Shown piece after piece: positions 24,956 to 34,718 of a stretch of 64,000 nt of DNA. Below the pieces are notes generated by a model that was not told the origin of the DNA, did no database searches, and saw nothing but the letters and a program-made list of their open reading frames with translations. Numbering within the stretch: the stretch's first letter is position 1; the number at the start of each line of letters is the position of its first letter. The stretch lies in NCBI GenBank assembly GCA_947302715.1, contig CAMYVY010000003.1:1-64000 (forward strand), read 5' to 3'. A program made the translations under genes and the position numbers. The DNA comes from an uncultured Clostridia bacterium. GTDB lineage: Bacteria; Bacillota; Clostridia; Peptostreptococcales; Anaerovoracaceae.

Positions 24956-25612
24956 TTAGTAGTATACCATAGTTTTTCCGATTTGCACGTGAGACTTTGG
25001 TGTACTTCCTGTGTTGGTCCGCTCCATTTCCACGATGTAACCTGAACCGGGTTCCATCATCCATTCCCACATATCGGATTTGTCGTTTGGAAAGAGATGC
25101 TGCATCATGGCGCAGATTACTCCGCCGTGGCAGACGATAATCGACATAACATCGGCACCGCTATGACGAACCTCCAATTCTTTCAGGCGATGCCTGTTTA
25201 GAAGTTCCTCCGTTCCCCTTATCACTCTTTTGGCAAAGCCGTTTCTCGTTTCTCCTCCGGGGAATGCTATTTCTCCGGTCTCGTCATGAGTCCAGCTTTG
25301 AAAAGCCAAATCATCTTTAAGCTCCTCAAAGGTCCTTGCCTCATATTCACCGAACGACATTTCCTGCAGATCTGTAATGGCTCGGTGTGGATGCTCCCCG
25401 AACAAAACCTCCAGCGTCTCCTCTGTCCTAACCATTCCTGTTGTAAAATACTGAACGTGTTCGGGAACCTCAGGATAAAACCCTTCGGATTTTTGTCTTA
25501 ATAGTTCTTCCTTTCCCTCCGTCAAGAGGGGCAGGTCGAGTCCTCCGTAGAACCATTTGTTTTTATTGCCTTCCGTAATTCCATGTCTTATTATCACTAT
25601 TTTTGAAGACAT
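24956..25612 (-). CDS. histidine phosphatase, possible alpha-ribazole phosphatase
   Basis: 218 aa of the phosphoglycerate-mutase superfamily: phospho-His motif IRHGITEGNK near the start, the GL DLPLL segment, FGEYEARTFEEL and the second catalytic His in IIVCHGGVICAM. Position after cobT-cobU-cobS suggests the CobC role (dephosphorylating alpha-ribazole phosphate in B12 assembly), but many paralogues have other substrates, so the symbol is left open. Confidence 0.85.
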   Translation of the reverse strand: MSSKIVIIRHGITEGNKNKWFYGGLDLPLLTEGKEELLRQKSEGFYPEVPEHVQYFTTGMVRTEETLEVLFGEHPHRAITDLQEMSFGEYEARTFEELKDDLAFQSWTHDETGEIAFPGGETRNGFAKRVIRGTEELLNRHRLKELEVRHSGADVMSIIVCHGGVICAMMQHLFPNDKSDMWEWMMEPGSGYIVEMERTNTGSTPKSHVQIGKTMVYY

Positions 25613-25670
25613 CGTCGCTCCTTACTGTTTGGTTGCTATACTTTTAAATACCCATCGATGGACAGATTTC

Positions 25671-26114
25671 TCATTTTATATTGGTTCCAATTCCGCAAAA
25701 TATTCGGTATACGCTTTCTGCACTCTCCGCAAGTTTGATCATGGCACGGCCGTTTGCTTCCCTGAATTTACGATCTTCGGCATCCATCGGAACCAGCCCC
25801 TGTGAATAATCGTTAATGATTATTACCGTCTCTGCCTCTTTTACCCCTTCGATTAGTTCTTCAATCCACGAATCGGAATCAAGGCCACGCTCAATCATTA
25901 GTCTTATATATTCATCAAGGCCATATGCGCACTTTGCCGTCATTATGTTTTGATTAATGAACGCATCTACACCGTAGTTTAGATCCTGGTCGTTCTTCGT
26001 TCTCGCCATCCGGCATAGCTCTGCTATATCAAGGACATCACTTTCCGTAAGTCCAAATTCTTTTTTTGCAAAGTCGAGTTTACCTTGGTATGCTCCACCA
26101 AAAATCAATATCAT
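25671..26114 (-). CDS. short CobU-like P-loop protein
   Basis: 147 aa. Starts with a P-loop of the CobU type (MILIFGGAYQGKLDFAK) and ends with the CobU tail GLVPMDAEDRKFREANGR...CGIGTNIK, yet the central region is shorter than in CobU (around 180 aa), and the guanylylation-site histidine segment is not evident. It overlaps cobS by four bases. A second, fuller CobU-like gene sits two genes upstream. Its role may be part of the cobinamide kinase/guanylyltransferase reaction, or regulatory. Confidence 0.75.
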   Translation of the reverse strand: MILIFGGAYQGKLDFAKKEFGLTESDVLDIAELCRMARTKNDQDLNYGVDAFINQNIMTAKCAYGLDEYIRLMIERGLDSDSWIEELIEGVKEAETVIIINDYSQGLVPMDAEDRKFREANGRAMIKLAESAESVYRIFCGIGTNIK

Positions 26115-27019
26115 GAAATCACCGCCAAACTTATTGTAACTCCAAACATCCCCAGGAGTTCACCTATGCAGATTCCCTGACCTGCGATATCTCCGTTCAT
26201 TCCTCCAAGCTCCCTCCTGGCGTTTTTGATGGAGAAATGAGTTGCGACAATCGTAAGGCACCAGGAAAGAACAAAGGGTATAAGGAATTTTATTTCTCCA
26301 CCGCTAAACATTTCAAGGGCATTCCCAATGTTCACTCCCTCTATGTACTTATTTTCGGAAACAATAATTCCAACTATGAATGGTATCATCACGTAGACAA
26401 TCGTCTGGAGTCCCATTGATATCGGAGCGGGAGCAATTCTGTTTGGTTCATCGGATTTTGATTCGTCGAATTCGGCGTATTGACTGGTTTTCATCGCCTT
26501 ATATCTTAAAACTCCGAGGCCGGCTTCATGCCTGGACATTACCGGAATTACGATAAGCGGTAGAAGATACATCCAAGATGGGCTTCCTGAAGATGATTCC
26601 GCAATCCCGTTAACCAGCGACATGTATGCTGTGGACGCCGCGAACATTCCGAAGATAAGAATCACCAAGGATATTACTGCAAAAGCCCCTACATGGGAGT
26701 CCTTTAGAATGCGCTGCTTTTCTTCCATGCTGCGCCTCGACATGATGGCATCTCTACAGTCCATGAATCCATCGAGATGGAGGAATCCCGTTATTCCATA
26801 TATGTATGCGGTTAGTATGAAGCCTGACAGAAGCGAGGGTATGTTGAATCTTAGAAGCAGCACGGCGAGGACAAACCAAAGGAGCCCAACGACGAGTCCC
26901 ACCGATGGCAGCATCTTCAGCATTTCATTTTTTAGTTTGTCGTCCCATTTCTTTACGGGGCATGGGATGCTTAAAAAATTTCCCCAGGCCATAAAGAAGG
27001 CTGTAATGTATTTATTCAT
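26111..27019 (-). CDS. cobS: adenosylcobinamide-GDP ribazoletransferase
   Basis: 302 aa polytopic membrane protein. The family signature GFLHLDGFMDCRDAIMSRRS (Asp-rich, Mg-binding) and SHVGAFAVISLV are present, and the start MNKYITAFFMAWGNFLSIPCP has the usual FLTRIP-like opening. It joins GDP-cobinamide with alpha-ribazole to give cobalamin. Overlaps the genes on both sides by four bases. Somewhat longer than typical (about 250 aa) because of a hydrophilic loop around residues 175-195. Confidence 0.93.
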   Translation of the reverse strand: MNKYITAFFMAWGNFLSIPCPVKKWDDKLKNEMLKMLPSVGLVVGLLWFVLAVLLLRFNIPSLLSGFILTAYIYGITGFLHLDGFMDCRDAIMSRRSMEEKQRILKDSHVGAFAVISLVILIFGMFAASTAYMSLVNGIAESSSGSPSWMYLLPLIVIPVMSRHEAGLGVLRYKAMKTSQYAEFDESKSDEPNRIAPAPISMGLQTIVYVMIPFIVGIIVSENKYIEGVNIGNALEMFSGGEIKFLIPFVLSWCLTIVATHFSIKNARRELGGMNGDIAGQGICIGELLGMFGVTISLAVIS

Positions 27020-27633
27020 ATGCTTTTATGTATCGTCGCTATTCCTGCGGATATTTCTATCACCTGATCACAGGCCTCTGCAAGTCGCCTGTCCACATGC
27101 GCAAGGCCTCTAACGTAATCATCGGTGTGGTCGGCATCGGCATAGTCGTTATAATCATCGCTTTCATTTTTCGGTCTGTAGTTTCCGTATATGTAGTCCG
27201 ATACGAAGACTACGTTTTCCGCACGATTGGAAAATGTTTCGAGATCAAGGGCAACCTCATCAGGTGCATCAGGGTTGTAGCCATATGTCATTTCTTCCAC
27301 TGCTATGGGAAACATCGCATTAGAGAGAATCGCCGTTACGCTGTCAACAAGAAATACTCCGCGCGGTGTAATTCTATCGCTTCCATCGGTTTCTGTTTTT
27401 ACCTCTCCATCAAAAATCTCACTGAGGCGAGTTGGCTTTTCTATTGTTGTGAATCCCCATCCGGCGCGTTCATTAAGGTGTCTATGAATTCGGAATTCAT
27501 CTTCGTCATCAACCGGAATCATTGTCGCAACATAGTAAAGCGGAAGGCCGAGGCTCTCCGCTATTTCTTTTGCTCGCGTTTGAGCATAATACGATTTTCC
27601 GTTCTTGGCACCACCGCTAATAAATATCTTCAT
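27016..27633 (-). CDS. cobU: adenosylcobinamide kinase / guanylyltransferase-like protein
   Basis: 205 aa. P-loop variant SGGAKNGKSYYAQTRA, then LYYVATMIPVDDEDEFRIHRHLNERAG (the region holding the guanylylated His, positions about 34-60), and VFVSDYIYGNY. It phosphorylates adenosylcobinamide and transfers GMP. A stretch of D, N and Y (SDDYNDYADADHTDDY, about residues 157-172) is an unusual insert. It overlaps cobT and cobS by four bases each, a tightly coupled operon. Confidence 0.88.
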   Translation of the reverse strand: MKIFISGGAKNGKSYYAQTRAKEIAESLGLPLYYVATMIPVDDEDEFRIHRHLNERAGWGFTTIEKPTRLSEIFDGEVKTETDGSDRITPRGVFLVDSVTAILSNAMFPIAVEEMTYGYNPDAPDEVALDLETFSNRAENVVFVSDYIYGNYRPKNESDDYNDYADADHTDDYVRGLAHVDRRLAEACDQVIEISAGIATIHKSI

Positions 27634-28889
27634 TTGCTGAATCTCTTGCCATCGTTGAACTGCCCATCTTGGCGGAATTCCTCCAGGTATGCCGAGTCAA
27701 CCTGCGCCTCTTCAAGGCTCCACATATTGTTGATTACCGCGGCAGCAGCCTCTATGATTTTAAATGCTATGGGGCAACCGCTTCCTTCTCCAAGCTTCAT
27801 CCCAAGGTCATACATGGGTTCTATTCCAAGACGCTCAGACGCCACAGAATAAGCTCTCTCAACTGATTTATGAGATGTAAACATATAGTCTCTGACATTG
27901 GGTTCTATTTCCACAGCAAGAAGAGCAGCAGCGATGGATATTACGCCATCTATGACAACGGGAATTCTATTCTTTGCTGCACCAAGATAAACGCCCACCA
28001 TTCCGGCAATATCATATCCTCCCAGAGTCCTTAAAAGCGTAATTGGATCGATTGCAATTTTGCCAGCTTCCTCCATGGATATGTCGCCCGTCAATTCTTT
28101 ACGATTTCTTCCGTTTAGATTTAGGGAATATAGTTTCTTGTACTTTAACAAACCGTCGGCGATGACTTTCTTCTTTATGGCAAGACCATCATCACTTAGA
28201 CCGCCTCCGCGTCCAACGAGTCTGTCCACGTAGCTCAGTGTATTCCATGGTGCAGTTTCCATAACCTCAGATGTCAGTCCTGCAATGATGGCGGTTGCCG
28301 TCGTCGTATTTCCGATTCCCATCTCGCCGACGCCTATCAGGTTTTTGCCGGCGGCCTTGCAAGCTTCTGCAGCTTCTATTCCCGCATTTATCGCCTGAAT
28401 TGCTTCCTCTCGGGTCATGGCCGGTTCCTTGGCAAAATTTCTCGTTCCCCTATTGACTCTGCGATTAACAATCTTGTTGGAAAATGACATTTCGTCCGTA
28501 AGGTATTCGCTCGGGATTAACATCTTCACTCCAACGTCTATCGGGAGGAGATCTATTCCGAAGTATTTTGCCTGCGCGCCGACTCCCGTTATTTTCTTCG
28601 TGAAGTTAATTGTCTGCATGAGGGTTACCGACTGCGGCGCCGATGCAACACCTTCCTCCACTACACCGTTATCGGAACACATTATAACTATGGCTTGGTT
28701 GCTTACATCATAGCCATATGGCCTTTCCGTTATACCTGCAAGCCTAATGCTTATATCTTCCAAACGGCCAAGGCTTCCAGGAACCTTGGCTCTATAGTCC
28801 TGGCGTTCTTTTGCGAAAGCCATGGCTTCGTGATTTCCGGGAGTTATTTCTGATATGTATTCTTGTAGTTCGGGTATTTCAATCTTCAT
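27630..28889 (-). CDS. cobT: nicotinate-nucleotide-dimethylbenzimidazole phosphoribosyltransferase
   Basis: 419 aa, longer than many CobT (about 350 aa). Motifs GVGEMGIGNTTTA and the catalytic-Glu loop LGMKLGEGSGCPIAF are clear, together with VVIDGVISIAAAL. It makes alpha-ribazole phosphate from the lower base. First gene of cobT-cobU-cobS-cobU-like. AGGAAG precedes the ATG. I see no cobalamin riboswitch in the 180 bases between it and the divergent permease gene. Confidence 0.95.
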   Translation of the reverse strand: MKIEIPELQEYISEITPGNHEAMAFAKERQDYRAKVPGSLGRLEDISIRLAGITERPYGYDVSNQAIVIMCSDNGVVEEGVASAPQSVTLMQTINFTKKITGVGAQAKYFGIDLLPIDVGVKMLIPSEYLTDEMSFSNKIVNRRVNRGTRNFAKEPAMTREEAIQAINAGIEAAEACKAAGKNLIGVGEMGIGNTTTATAIIAGLTSEVMETAPWNTLSYVDRLVGRGGGLSDDGLAIKKKVIADGLLKYKKLYSLNLNGRNRKELTGDISMEEAGKIAIDPITLLRTLGGYDIAGMVGVYLGAAKNRIPVVIDGVISIAAALLAVEIEPNVRDYMFTSHKSVERAYSVASERLGIEPMYDLGMKLGEGSGCPIAFKIIEAAAAVINNMWSLEEAQVDSAYLEEFRQDGQFNDGKRFSK

Positions 28890-29023
28890 TGCTTAATCTT
28901 CCTGGTTAATTATCACTGTCTTTTACAACAGCTATTTTATCATATTAGCATTGACATTTTAACTGTTTTTTGTTAGTGTTCATATTGTAATTCTAATACC
29001 AACAACGGGGTGAGCACCTATCC

Positions 29024-29049
29024 GAAAACCAGGCTATTGTCTGGTTTTC
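29024..29049 (+). terminator. hairpin in the permease leader, possible attenuator
   Basis: GAAAACCAG (29024-29032) and CTGGTTTTC (29041-29049) form a perfect 9-bp stem, an A/T-flanked shape typical of intrinsic terminators, although the T-run after it is short. It ends 24 bases before the permease start. A second small stem, GGTG/CACC, lies just upstream. Confidence 0.45.
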
Positions 29050-29073
29050 TTCGTCGATAGCGAGGAATGACTT

Positions 29074-30036
29074 ATGAGTAGAAAAGCCAGGGCTAATATA
29101 TTGCTTCTTATTACCGCTATTATCTGGGGAACCGCTTTTGTTGCACAAAAAGCCGGAACCACATTGGAGCCGTTTACGTATAACAGTATCCGTACTCTGA
29201 TTGGTTTTCTCGCATTGCTTCCCGTAATTGCTCTTCTTTCAAAAAAGGACAGTTCTACACTTAGCGCGGAATCTCCCGACGACGCTCTTGATGATGTAAA
29301 GGACGACGTCGTTGGAACCAAGGTTCACGAATCAAAGGAGAGCGAGCGCAAGACTTTGATTGTTGGTGGTATTGTCTGCGGCACTATTCTTGCCATTGCT
29401 TCGAATCTACAGCAGTTCGGTCTCTATTTCGATACGGACGCAGGAAAAGCCGGATTCATCACAACTCTTTACATAGTTATCGTTCCGGTCCTCGGCGTTT
29501 TCTTAAGGAAGAGGGTTACGCTCAGGATGTGGCTCTGCGTAATAATCGGTGCCGTTGGGTTCTACATGCTCACTCTCGCGGGAAAGAGCAGTGGATTTAA
29601 ACTCGAGAACGGAGATTTATTTGTTCTCTTGTGCGCCTTTGTTTTTTCCCTTCATATCTTGGCTGTGGATTTTTTCTCACCGAAGTGCGACGGAATCAAG
29701 CTTTCCTGTATGCAATTCCTAGTGGCCGGAATCATCGGATTTATATGCATGCTTCTCTTCGAGTCACCAAAGCTGTCGGACATTCTCTCTTGCTGGCTCC
29801 CAATTCTTTATACCGGAATACTTTCCTCCGGTGTGGGATACACCTTGCAGGTGGTCGCCCAAAAGGATGCAGATCCAACGACGGCTTCCCTCATAATGAG
29901 TTTGGAGTCTGTGTTCGCCGTCTTGGCGGGAGTCCTGTTCTATCATGAGAGGCTAAGCATGATTGAGCTGCTTGGATGTGTCGTTATATTTGCAGCGGTG
30001 ATTATTTCTCAGCTTCCGGAGTGGGAGCGCGCTTGA
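29074..30036 (+). CDS. EamA/DMT-family permease
   Basis: 320 aa with ten hydrophobic segments in two EamA repeats (ARANILLLITAIIWGTAFVAQK; later AFVFSLHILAVDFFS and VIFAAVIISQLPEW). Typical for drug/metabolite transporters; substrate unknown. An acidic, hydrophilic insert (about residues 64-92, with DDALDDVKDD) lies between helices 2 and 3. Start has GAGG upstream. Confidence 0.88.
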   Translation: MSRKARANILLLITAIIWGTAFVAQKAGTTLEPFTYNSIRTLIGFLALLPVIALLSKKDSSTLSAESPDDALDDVKDDVVGTKVHESKESERKTLIVGGIVCGTILAIASNLQQFGLYFDTDAGKAGFITTLYIVIVPVLGVFLRKRVTLRMWLCVIIGAVGFYMLTLAGKSSGFKLENGDLFVLLCAFVFSLHILAVDFFSPKCDGIKLSCMQFLVAGIIGFICMLLFESPKLSDILSCWLPILYTGILSSGVGYTLQVVAQKDADPTTASLIMSLESVFAVLAGVLFYHERLSMIELLGCVVIFAAVIISQLPEWERA

Positions 30037-30064
30037 TTATATATAGGAATATTTGGAGGTGTGT

Positions 30065-30613
30065 ATGTTAAACAGAGACGAAGCATTGGATCTTATCAAG
30101 AAATATAATAAGGAAGAGTTCCACATTCAGCATGCCGAAACCGTCGGTAAAACCATGCGCTGGTTTGCAGGCGAACTGGGCTATGGAGACGAAGCCGATT
30201 ATTGGGAGGTCGTAGGGATTCTCCACGACATCGATTTTGAGATGTGGCCCGAGGAACACTGTCTCAAGGCTCCGGAACTTCTCTCCGAAGCGGGTGTACC
30301 AGAGGATGTGATTCGCGCGGTTTGTTCGCATGGTTATGGACTCACGGGTGTTGATATAGCTCCCGAGAGAGAGATGGAAAAGGTGCTCTACGCATGTGAC
30401 GAATTGACGGGACTTATCGGTGCTGCAGCTCTTATGCGTCCATCAAAGTCGTGTGCGGACATGGAACTAAAGTCCCTAAAAAAGAAATTCAAGGATAAAC
30501 GCTTTGCCGCCGGTTGCGATAGAGAGGTCATCACCAAGGGCGCGGAGATCCTCGGATGGGAGCTTGATGAGCTCCTGCAAAAGACCTTGGATGCGATGAA
30601 GTCATTCGCATAA
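30065..30613 (+). CDS. HD-domain phosphohydrolase-like protein
   Basis: About 182 aa; start at MLNRDEAL (30065) with GGAGG five bases ahead rather than the TTG further upstream. HD-superfamily metal residues: FHIQHAETV, ILHDIDFEMWPEEHC (the HD pair) and VCSHG with a later Asp in YACDELTG. Such stand-alone HDIG-type proteins are common in Clostridia; substrate unknown. It follows the permease by 28 bases and may share its transcript. Confidence 0.85.
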   Translation: MLNRDEALDLIKKYNKEEFHIQHAETVGKTMRWFAGELGYGDEADYWEVVGILHDIDFEMWPEEHCLKAPELLSEAGVPEDVIRAVCSHGYGLTGVDIAPEREMEKVLYACDELTGLIGAAALMRPSKSCADMELKSLKKKFKDKRFAAGCDREVITKGAEILGWELDELLQKTLDAMKSFA

Positions 30614-30635
30614 ATGAAAATACTGCGACATAAAT

Positions 30636-30672
30636 AGAGACGGCTGCATAAACCAAATGCAAGCCGTCTCTT
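30636..30672. terminator. bidirectional terminator between HD and gdhA genes
   Basis: AGAGACGGCTGCAT pairs with ATGCAAGCCGTCTCT around a seven-base loop; T residues follow on the plus strand and TATTTATG on the minus strand. It separates convergent genes. Confidence 0.85.
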
Positions 30673-30697
30673 TGATTATGATCTTTATTCGTAGTCC

Positions 30698-32837
<2,140 letters not shown>

Positions 32838-33064
32838 TGTTTAGACACTCCTCCTTTTAAGAATTACACTTTCTATAGAATTACAGTGCTTTGCTTCTCT
32901 ACCGCGCTAAAATATGCAATTTTTCTGTATATTTAATCACATTTTCCCAATTTATGCAAGGGCTTTGATTCTCATTTATCCTCTGTCTCCAGGCTCTTCT
33001 CGCTTATATTTCACGCAACTAAAGTATAGATTTAATAGCAATACTAAACAAGTAACACTATATT
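32838..33064. other. intergenic region, no gene
   Basis: Between divergent cbiK and a plus-strand gene. I see the cbiK Shine-Dalgarno (AGGAGGAG, minus strand, about 32846-32853), a short repeat of GTAATTC, and A/T-rich sequence. No cobalamin riboswitch B12 box was found. Confidence 0.5.
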
Positions 33065-33087
33065 TGCTATAATGATTTTGCTATAAT
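33065..33087 (+). promoter_or_regulatory. two extended -10 elements
   Basis: TGCTATAAT occurs at 33065-33073 and again at 33079-33087, both extended -10 (TGnTATAAT) forms, about 65 bases upstream of the next gene. Confidence 0.6.
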
Positions 33088-33149
33088 AATAGTGTAATTA
33101 CAGATTAATCAGCTACCGGTTCCTTGTATCGCAGATTAATGAGGTCAAT

Positions 33150-33686
33150 ATGGAAGCAATTGAAGAAACTTACTCATTTGGGATAAACAAAAGCGCTCGC
33201 ACAGCGCGTAAGGACAGATCCATCTGGCCTATGATTGCCGTTGCAATCATTATATCGGCAATTGCTATGGGGCCCATTGTTAGAACGATACTCGATAACA
33301 GAGACTATAAGAATTATATGGAGGATTATAGTGCAGAGCTGTTTAAGGGTGAACGCTTTGATGCTGTGGAGGCGGAGTACGAAGGAGATAGATTTCATTT
33401 AACTCCCGACCAAGCCAGACAGCTCTTTATAAGAGTCACCCTGGCCGGCCAAGGGATTGTTTGTGAACCTTCGGAGGAAGACTTCCCTGAATCGGCTCTA
33501 ATCGATATGGGACATGGGGCGACGGTGTTCTTTGCTGAAACACGAATGACGCTGGATCGCGGAGAAGATGTACCCGCCATCTATGTGGAATACACTTATG
33601 CCAACGGAAAGAAGTATGCATATAAAACCAACGGTACGGTGTTCTATTATATTCGCCAGCCCCTCAACGAGGCGCGTAGTTCATAG
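33150..33686 (+). CDS. hypothetical membrane-anchored protein
   Basis: 178 aa, start with GAGGT ahead. One N-terminal membrane helix (MIAVAIIISAIAMGPIV) then an extracellular, acidic domain with YSAELFKGERFDAVEAEYEGDRF and AIYVEYTYANGKKYAYKTNG, read as beta-rich. No family recognised. Stand-alone gene with its own promoter elements. Confidence 0.65.
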   Translation: MEAIEETYSFGINKSARTARKDRSIWPMIAVAIIISAIAMGPIVRTILDNRDYKNYMEDYSAELFKGERFDAVEAEYEGDRFHLTPDQARQLFIRVTLAGQGIVCEPSEEDFPESALIDMGHGATVFFAETRMTLDRGEDVPAIYVEYTYANGKKYAYKTNGTVFYYIRQPLNEARSS

Positions 33687-33828
33687 CATGATCGGAATGC
33701 ATTTTATGGTCGAATATCGCATTTTATGATATACTGTTTAAGTTGTATTGCGACGTATTATCGTAGCAGTATTTATTGAATGTCTATAAGAGATAAGTGT
33801 AAACGTATTAAGAAGGTAGGTATTTTTG

Positions 33829-34386
33829 ATGAAATTTCATGAAATGAAGATTGCCGGATTAGATAGAAAGCTTCCTCTTTGTCCATTAACGGATGACCTT
33901 TATATTGCCGGCTTTGTTCTCTTTGGTGACGTAGAGCTCACAATTAGATGTGCAGAGGAGCTTCTATCAAGAGCGCCTGAATTCGATATTATTGTGACTG
34001 CCGAGTCAAAGGGAATCTCTCTTGCATATGAAATGTCCAGACAGTCCGGAAAGCCCTTTATTGTACTCCGTAAAGAACCAAAGCTCTATATGACGGATGT
34101 GATAACGACCGATGTACAGTCGATAACAACAGCTCATCCGCAGGTTCTTTGCGTTGGCGGCCTTGATGCTGAGCTGATGCGTGGAAAGAGAGTGCTTGCT
34201 GTTGATGACGTGGTTAGCACCGGCGGATCTCTTATCGCAATGGAAGAGTTGATTGAAACATGCGGCGGTGACATTGTCGCAAGAATGGCGGTTCTTGCAG
34301 AGGGAGACGCAACCAAGCGCGATGACCTCGTTTACTTGGAGAAACTATATCTCTTCACTCCCGATGGAGAGCCAATTATGGATTAA
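33829..34386 (+). CDS. type I phosphoribosyltransferase (adenine PRT-like)
   Basis: About 185 aa; ATG at 33829 preceded by AAGGTAGG. The PRPP-binding motif VLAVDDVVSTGGSL (two acidic residues then the TGG loop) and the FDIIVTAESKGISLAYEMSR region match purine phosphoribosyltransferases, and PFIVLRKEPKLYM resembles Apt/Xpt relatives. It probably salvages a purine base; whether adenine or xanthine cannot be settled. Confidence 0.85.
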   Translation: MKFHEMKIAGLDRKLPLCPLTDDLYIAGFVLFGDVELTIRCAEELLSRAPEFDIIVTAESKGISLAYEMSRQSGKPFIVLRKEPKLYMTDVITTDVQSITTAHPQVLCVGGLDAELMRGKRVLAVDDVVSTGGSLIAMEELIETCGGDIVARMAVLAEGDATKRDDLVYLEKLYLFTPDGEPIMD

Positions 34387-34388
34387 TG

Positions 34389-34424
34389 AACAAGGGGGCG
34401 ATTCCTTAGGGGTCGTCCCTTGTT
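34389..34424 (+). terminator. terminator of the phosphoribosyltransferase gene
   Basis: AACAAGGGGGCGA pairs with TCGTCCCTTGTT directly after the stop codon; followed by TGGCTT, so the T-run is weak. Confidence 0.6.
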
Positions 34425-34430
34425 TGGCTT

Positions 34431-34718
34431 ATCGGCCAAAAGTATGATTTTTGCTCAAAACCCATCGACCAAAAGTATGATTTTGGACAGGGTGTGTTGA
34501 CACCCCAAATGCAGAATAATAGAATGTTTGTAAGAGGAACCCCAAGTCCTCGAAAACGTTTTGCAACCCCAAATGCAAAACTGCATATGATTCAAAAGGT
34601 TCGCAAGTGGACCTGAATCAAATTCCTAATTCCTTATTCTCGGGGCAGGTCCAAGAAGAATCCCTATCTTCCAGCGAACTCCGAGATTTCATTTTTTGGA
34701 AAATTCCAGGTGATTATT
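34431..34718. repeat. repeat- and dyad-rich leader of the phosphohexomutase gene
   Basis: No gene. A 21-base direct repeat (ATCGRCCAAAAGTATGATTTT) occurs at 34431-34451 and 34464-34484; ACCCCAAATGCA occurs at 34502-34513 and 34566-34577; GTTTTGCA/TGCAAAAC (34558-34581) and GGGTGT/ACACCC (34490-34505) are inverted repeats; TGGACCTG and CAGGTCCA pair further on, enclosed by GTTCGC/GCGAAC. The whole 288-base region could form a structured leader. Confidence 0.7.

Noticed and set aside
28890..29073. Guanidine- or fluoride-type riboswitch before the DMT permease
   Set aside because: Only small stems were visible, without the conserved core bases of these classes; kept as a possible attenuator only.
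32838..33149. Cobalamin riboswitch upstream of cbiK
   Set aside because: No B12 box or the expected long conserved leader could be found; the same holds for the cobT leader.
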